Of a DNA stretch of 16,459 nt, positions 14,146 to 16,459 are shown in pieces. Made by a program: the position numbers and the translations under genes. The DNA is from Planctomycetota bacterium (GTDB lineage: Bacteria > Planctomycetota > SZUA-567). The notes under the pieces were generated by a model that saw only the letters and a program-made list of their open reading frames with translations, was not told where the DNA came from and searched no databases. Numbering within the stretch: position 1 is the first letter of the stretch; each line of letters begins with the position of its first letter. The DNA lies in contig JAISYD010000016.1 of the NCBI GenBank assembly GCA_031270145.1, positions 1-16,459 of the forward strand, in the 5' to 3' direction.

Positions 14146-15138
14146 ATGGATTACGCAGTTTTGAAGGCGGTCGATTTCAGGGTGTCCCGTTTCGCCTTGG
14201 GCACCTGGAGCTTTTCCGGCTCCAGGAATTGGGGTCCGAACGATGAAAAAGAGTCCATCGAGACCATCCATATGGCCATGGACCTGGGCGTCAATTTCAT
14301 TGATTCGGCCCCGAAATACAACGACGGGGCGGCCGAGGTCATCCTCGGCAAGGCGATCAAGGGGCGGCGGGACAAGGTCATCGTCGCCACCAAGGCTTAT
14401 ACCGACGAACTCACCCGCGACGGCATGGCCAAAGCCTGCGACGCCAGCCTGAAACGCCTCGCCAGCGACTACATCGACCTCTACCAGGTGCATTGGCCCA
14501 GCCGAACCATCCCCTTCCCCGAAACCATGGCCGCCTTCGAAAAGCTGAAAACGGCCGGGAAAATCCGCGCTATCGGCGTTTGCAATTACGGCGTCAAGTG
14601 CGTCGAGGGCCTCAAGGGGCACGCGGTCGCCACCAACCAATTGCCCTATTCGCTGCTCTGGCGGCAAATAGAGGATGAAATCATCCCCAAGTCCAGGTCG
14701 CAGGAGATATCCATCTGGCCGTATTGTCCGCTGGCTCAGGGGCTCCTGACCGGCAAATTCAAAAACATCGACGATGTGCCCCTGCCCCGCCGCAATGTCC
14801 GCTTCTATTCCGGCGCCTGGAAGCAGGGGCTTCACAGCGACGGCGGTTTCGAGAAGGAAATCTTCGACTTCCTGCCGAAACTTCAGGCCGCGGCCGACAA
14901 GGCCGGCCTTCCCATGGCGGCGCTGGCCCTGGCCTTCCTCCGGGACCGCCCGGGCGTCGACAGCGTCCTAGTGGGGGCCCGGAGCCGGGAACAACTCCGG
15001 GACAACATCAAAATGTTCGAGACCCGGATCCCGCCCGAGACCATGGCCGAGGCGATCCGCCTGTCCGACGATTTGAAGCCGAAAATGGGAAAGAACCCAG
15101 ATCTCTGGCAAAGCGAAAACGGCGGCAGGTTCTTTTAA
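14146..15138 (+). CDS. aldo/keto reductase
   Basis: 330 aa from ATG 14146, with AAAGGA 6 bases upstream. It is a TIM-barrel, NADPH-type oxidoreductase of the aldo/keto reductase superfamily. The catalytic tetrad is complete: D53 and Y58 in NFIDSAPKYNDG, K83 in VIVATKAY, H116 in YIDLYQVHWP. The C-terminal part has the cofactor-binding VDSVLVGARSREQLRDNI, and before it NQLPYSLLWRQIE and PYCPLAQGLLTGKF, typical of the bacterial group related to general stress protein 69/YajO-like reductases. The physiological substrate (aldehyde, ketose or sugar) cannot be read from sequence. It has its own promoter and leader hairpin. Downstream, an extended hairpin and then mutS follow on the same strand, with 84 bases between the stop and the mutS start, so they may share a transcript. 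Confidence 0.92.
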   Translation: MDYAVLKAVDFRVSRFALGTWSFSGSRNWGPNDEKESIETIHMAMDLGVNFIDSAPKYNDGAAEVILGKAIKGRRDKVIVATKAYTDELTRDGMAKACDASLKRLASDYIDLYQVHWPSRTIPFPETMAAFEKLKTAGKIRAIGVCNYGVKCVEGLKGHAVATNQLPYSLLWRQIEDEIIPKSRSQEISIWPYCPLAQGLLTGKFKNIDDVPLPRRNVRFYSGAWKQGLHSDGGFEKEIFDFLPKLQAAADKAGLPMAALALAFLRDRPGVDSVLVGARSREQLRDNIKMFETRIPPETMAEAIRLSDDLKPKMGKNPDLWQSENGGRFF

Positions 15139-15144
15139 CCTGGA

Positions 15145-15205
15145 GGTTTGCGGCTCGATCGACGCCGTCCGCCGGGGACATACGGCGTTGATCAAGCCGC
15201 AAGCC
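15145..15205. repeat. long near-perfect inverted repeat between aldo/keto reductase and mutS
   Basis: Arms 15145-15168 and 15182-15205 (24 bases each) enclose a 13-base loop. As RNA on the plus strand all positions pair except one C-A (15156/15194), with two G-U pairs. The inner 19 bases match at 17 positions as DNA. There is no U-run on either side, so it is not an intrinsic terminator. It starts 7 bases after the reductase stop and ends 17 bases before the mutS GTG. Confidence 0.85.
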
Positions 15206-15222
15206 AAACCGGAAATGCCCAC

Positions 15223-16459
15223 GTGGAAAACCTGATCAACCAGAATGACGACAAAAGCACGCCGGCCATGCGCCAATGGCGGGAGATGAAAGCCAAGCAT
15301 CCGGACAAGCTGCTATTTTTCCGCATGGGCGATTTTTACGAGATGTTTAACGATGACGCGGTCGAGGCCTCCCGCCTAGTCGGCCTCACCCTGACCCGGA
15401 GGGGCAGGAGCTCCGACTCCCCACCCCTGGCCGGCGTCCCGCATCACCAACTGGATCGCTATATCCGGGAATTCATGGAAAAGGGGCGTAGCGTCGCCGT
15501 CTGCGATCAACTGGAGAATCCGGCCACGGCCGAAGGCGTGGTCAAGCGCGGCATTACCCGGGTCCTTACCCCCGGGACGGTGGTTGACGACAGCGTCCTG
15601 CCGCCGGTCGGCAACAACTACCTGGGGACGGTGGTGATCCGGGGCGAAAGCGCCGCCGCCTTCGCCGATCTCTCGACCGGCGAATTCCTGGTGGCCATTC
15701 GGGAACCAGCCGGCCTCGCCGATATCTTCGAGCGCCTGGCGCCGGCCGAAATCCTCCTGCCGAGCGACGCGCTAAGCGATCCCAACCATCCCCTGGCCGG
15801 CTTCTTGGCCGCGGGGCGCAGCGTCACCCGCCGCGATTCCTACTTCTTCGATTCCCACGAGGGGGAAACTCTCTTAAAAAAGCATTTCAACGTCATCAGC
15901 CTGGCACCCTTCGGCCTTGATGAGCATCCGGCGGCGCTGGGCGCGGCCGGCTCCATCCTAGCCTATTTCAGGGAAAATCAATTGGACAGCCTGGAACATT
16001 TGCGGCCGCCGCGCCTCATCGACAACGACGGCGTCCTGAAAATCGACCGCAACAGCATCCGCAACCTGGAACTGGCCGGCCTTCCGCGCGGCGGCGGCAG
16101 ACCCACCCTGCTCTCCATCCTGGATCACACCCTGACCGGTCCAGGGTCGCGGTTGCTCAGACAATGGCTGTTGGCGCCGCCAGCCAGACTGGATGAAATC
16201 CTCCGCCGACAGCGGGGCGTCGGCGAACTGCTGGCGAATCCCTCCAAGCGAGGCGAATTCCAAAATCTCCTGGATCGCCTGGCCGATTTTGAACGAATCG
16301 CGGCCCGGGTGTCGGCCAACCGGGCCGGCCCACGCGACTTGGCCGCCTTGGCCGCCGGCTGCCGCCGCCTCCCGGGCCTAGCGGCCTTGGCCGGCTCCTG
16401 CTCGTCCGAATTCATCCGGGAAAACGCCGATTTGGACGTCATGGCGGATCTGGCCGACC
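15223..16459 (+). CDS. mutS: DNA mismatch repair protein MutS, N-terminal 412 residues (runs off right edge)
   Basis: The frame is open from the reductase stop to the window end. GTG 15223 was chosen because it places STPAMRQWREMKAKHP at residues 12-27, as in other MutS proteins; its ribosome site (GGAA) is weak, and a TTG at 15148 or ATG 15268 are alternatives. MutS recognises mismatches and, with ATP, recruits MutL. The mismatch-reading Phe-x-Glu motif is present (F38 and E40 in RMGDFYEMF), which marks true MutS1 rather than MutS2. PLAGVPHHQLDRYI, AVCDQLE and RVLTPGTVVDDSVL complete domain I. The connector domain includes FADLSTGEFLVA, and the lever/core begins with KIDRNSIRNLEL and LLSILDHTLTGPGSRLLRQWLLAPP (about 296-320). 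The ATPase domain lies beyond the window. Same strand as the aldo/keto reductase. Confidence 0.93.
   Translation, partial: MENLINQNDDKSTPAMRQWREMKAKHPDKLLFFRMGDFYEMFNDDAVEASRLVGLTLTRRGRSSDSPPLAGVPHHQLDRYIREFMEKGRSVAVCDQLENPATAEGVVKRGITRVLTPGTVVDDSVLPPVGNNYLGTVVIRGESAAAFADLSTGEFLVAIREPAGLADIFERLAPAEILLPSDALSDPNHPLAGFLAAGRSVTRRDSYFFDSHEGETLLKKHFNVISLAPFGLDEHPAALGAAGSILAYFRENQLDSLEHLRPPRLIDNDGVLKIDRNSIRNLELAGLPRGGGRPTLLSILDHTLTGPGSRLLRQWLLAPPARLDEILRRQRGVGELLANPSKRGEFQNLLDRLADFERIAARVSANRAGPRDLAALAAGCRRLPGLAALAGSCSSEFIRENADLDVMADLAD

Noticed and set aside
1..16459. CRISPR array, tRNA or rRNA genes
   Set aside because: No regularly spaced repeats, and no tRNA-like or rRNA-like sequence was recognised on either strand when read by eye.

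Overview
The window reads as a stretch of a moderately GC-rich bacterial chromosome. A sampled line inside the large helicase gene (3421-3480) is about 68% G+C. It carries core genes (dnaA, rpsU/bS21, rpe, the start of mutS), a small polyol/sugar-type oxidoreductase cluster, and an AT-richer, IS-bordered accessory segment at the left end. The genes use ATG, GTG and TTG starts, mostly behind GGAGG-like ribosome binding sites. The exported solute-binding protein and the phosphoethanolamine-transferase-type membrane enzyme suggest a diderm. The bS21 sequence and the sulfatase-fold enzyme would fit Planctomycetota or another PVC-type bacterium, but this is only an impression and the phylum cannot be fixed from the window.

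Layout. 1-2412 (minus strand): the N-terminal part of an IS630-type transposase running off the left edge, then a complete five-TM sulfatase/phosphoethanolamine-transferase-like gene of markedly lower GC, then a degraded IS66-type zinc-finger fragment. 2574-6895 (plus): a promoter and a 1398-aa SNF2-family ATPase with a very long N-terminal region. 6920-7683 (plus): rpe with its own promoter. 7765-11345 (plus): a consensus-like promoter, a long leader and a tight three-gene operon of zinc alcohol dehydrogenase, secreted ABC-type substrate-binding protein and a second zinc alcohol dehydrogenase; no permease or ATPase gene is in the window. 11438-12904 (minus): a divergent but full-domain dnaA. 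12905-13590: a roughly 685-bp intergenic region with a dnaA promoter, a strongly AT-rich island (about 26% G+C over 13141-13260) and the rpsU terminator. 13590-13868 (minus): rpsU with a long basic tail and a terminator-like hairpin in its leader. 14055-15138 (plus): promoter, leader hairpin and an aldo/keto reductase. 15145-15205: a long near-perfect hairpin. 15223 to the end: the first 412 codons of mutS.

How the genes may work together. The two zinc dehydrogenases and the binding protein look like a polyol or sugar oxidation module; the separate rpe and the aldo/keto reductase are compatible with carbohydrate metabolism but are not obviously in the same operon. dnaA with the AT-rich island upstream is the usual arrangement for an origin or a dnaA control region, but I see no consensus DnaA boxes there, and this DnaA differs at the sensor II arginine and in its DNA-contact signature. 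I did not find a convincing new multi-gene system. The items most worth a second look are the unusual DnaA with its AT-rich island, the 61-nt hairpin before mutS, the transporter-less binding protein between two dehydrogenases, and the IS-flanked low-GC gene.
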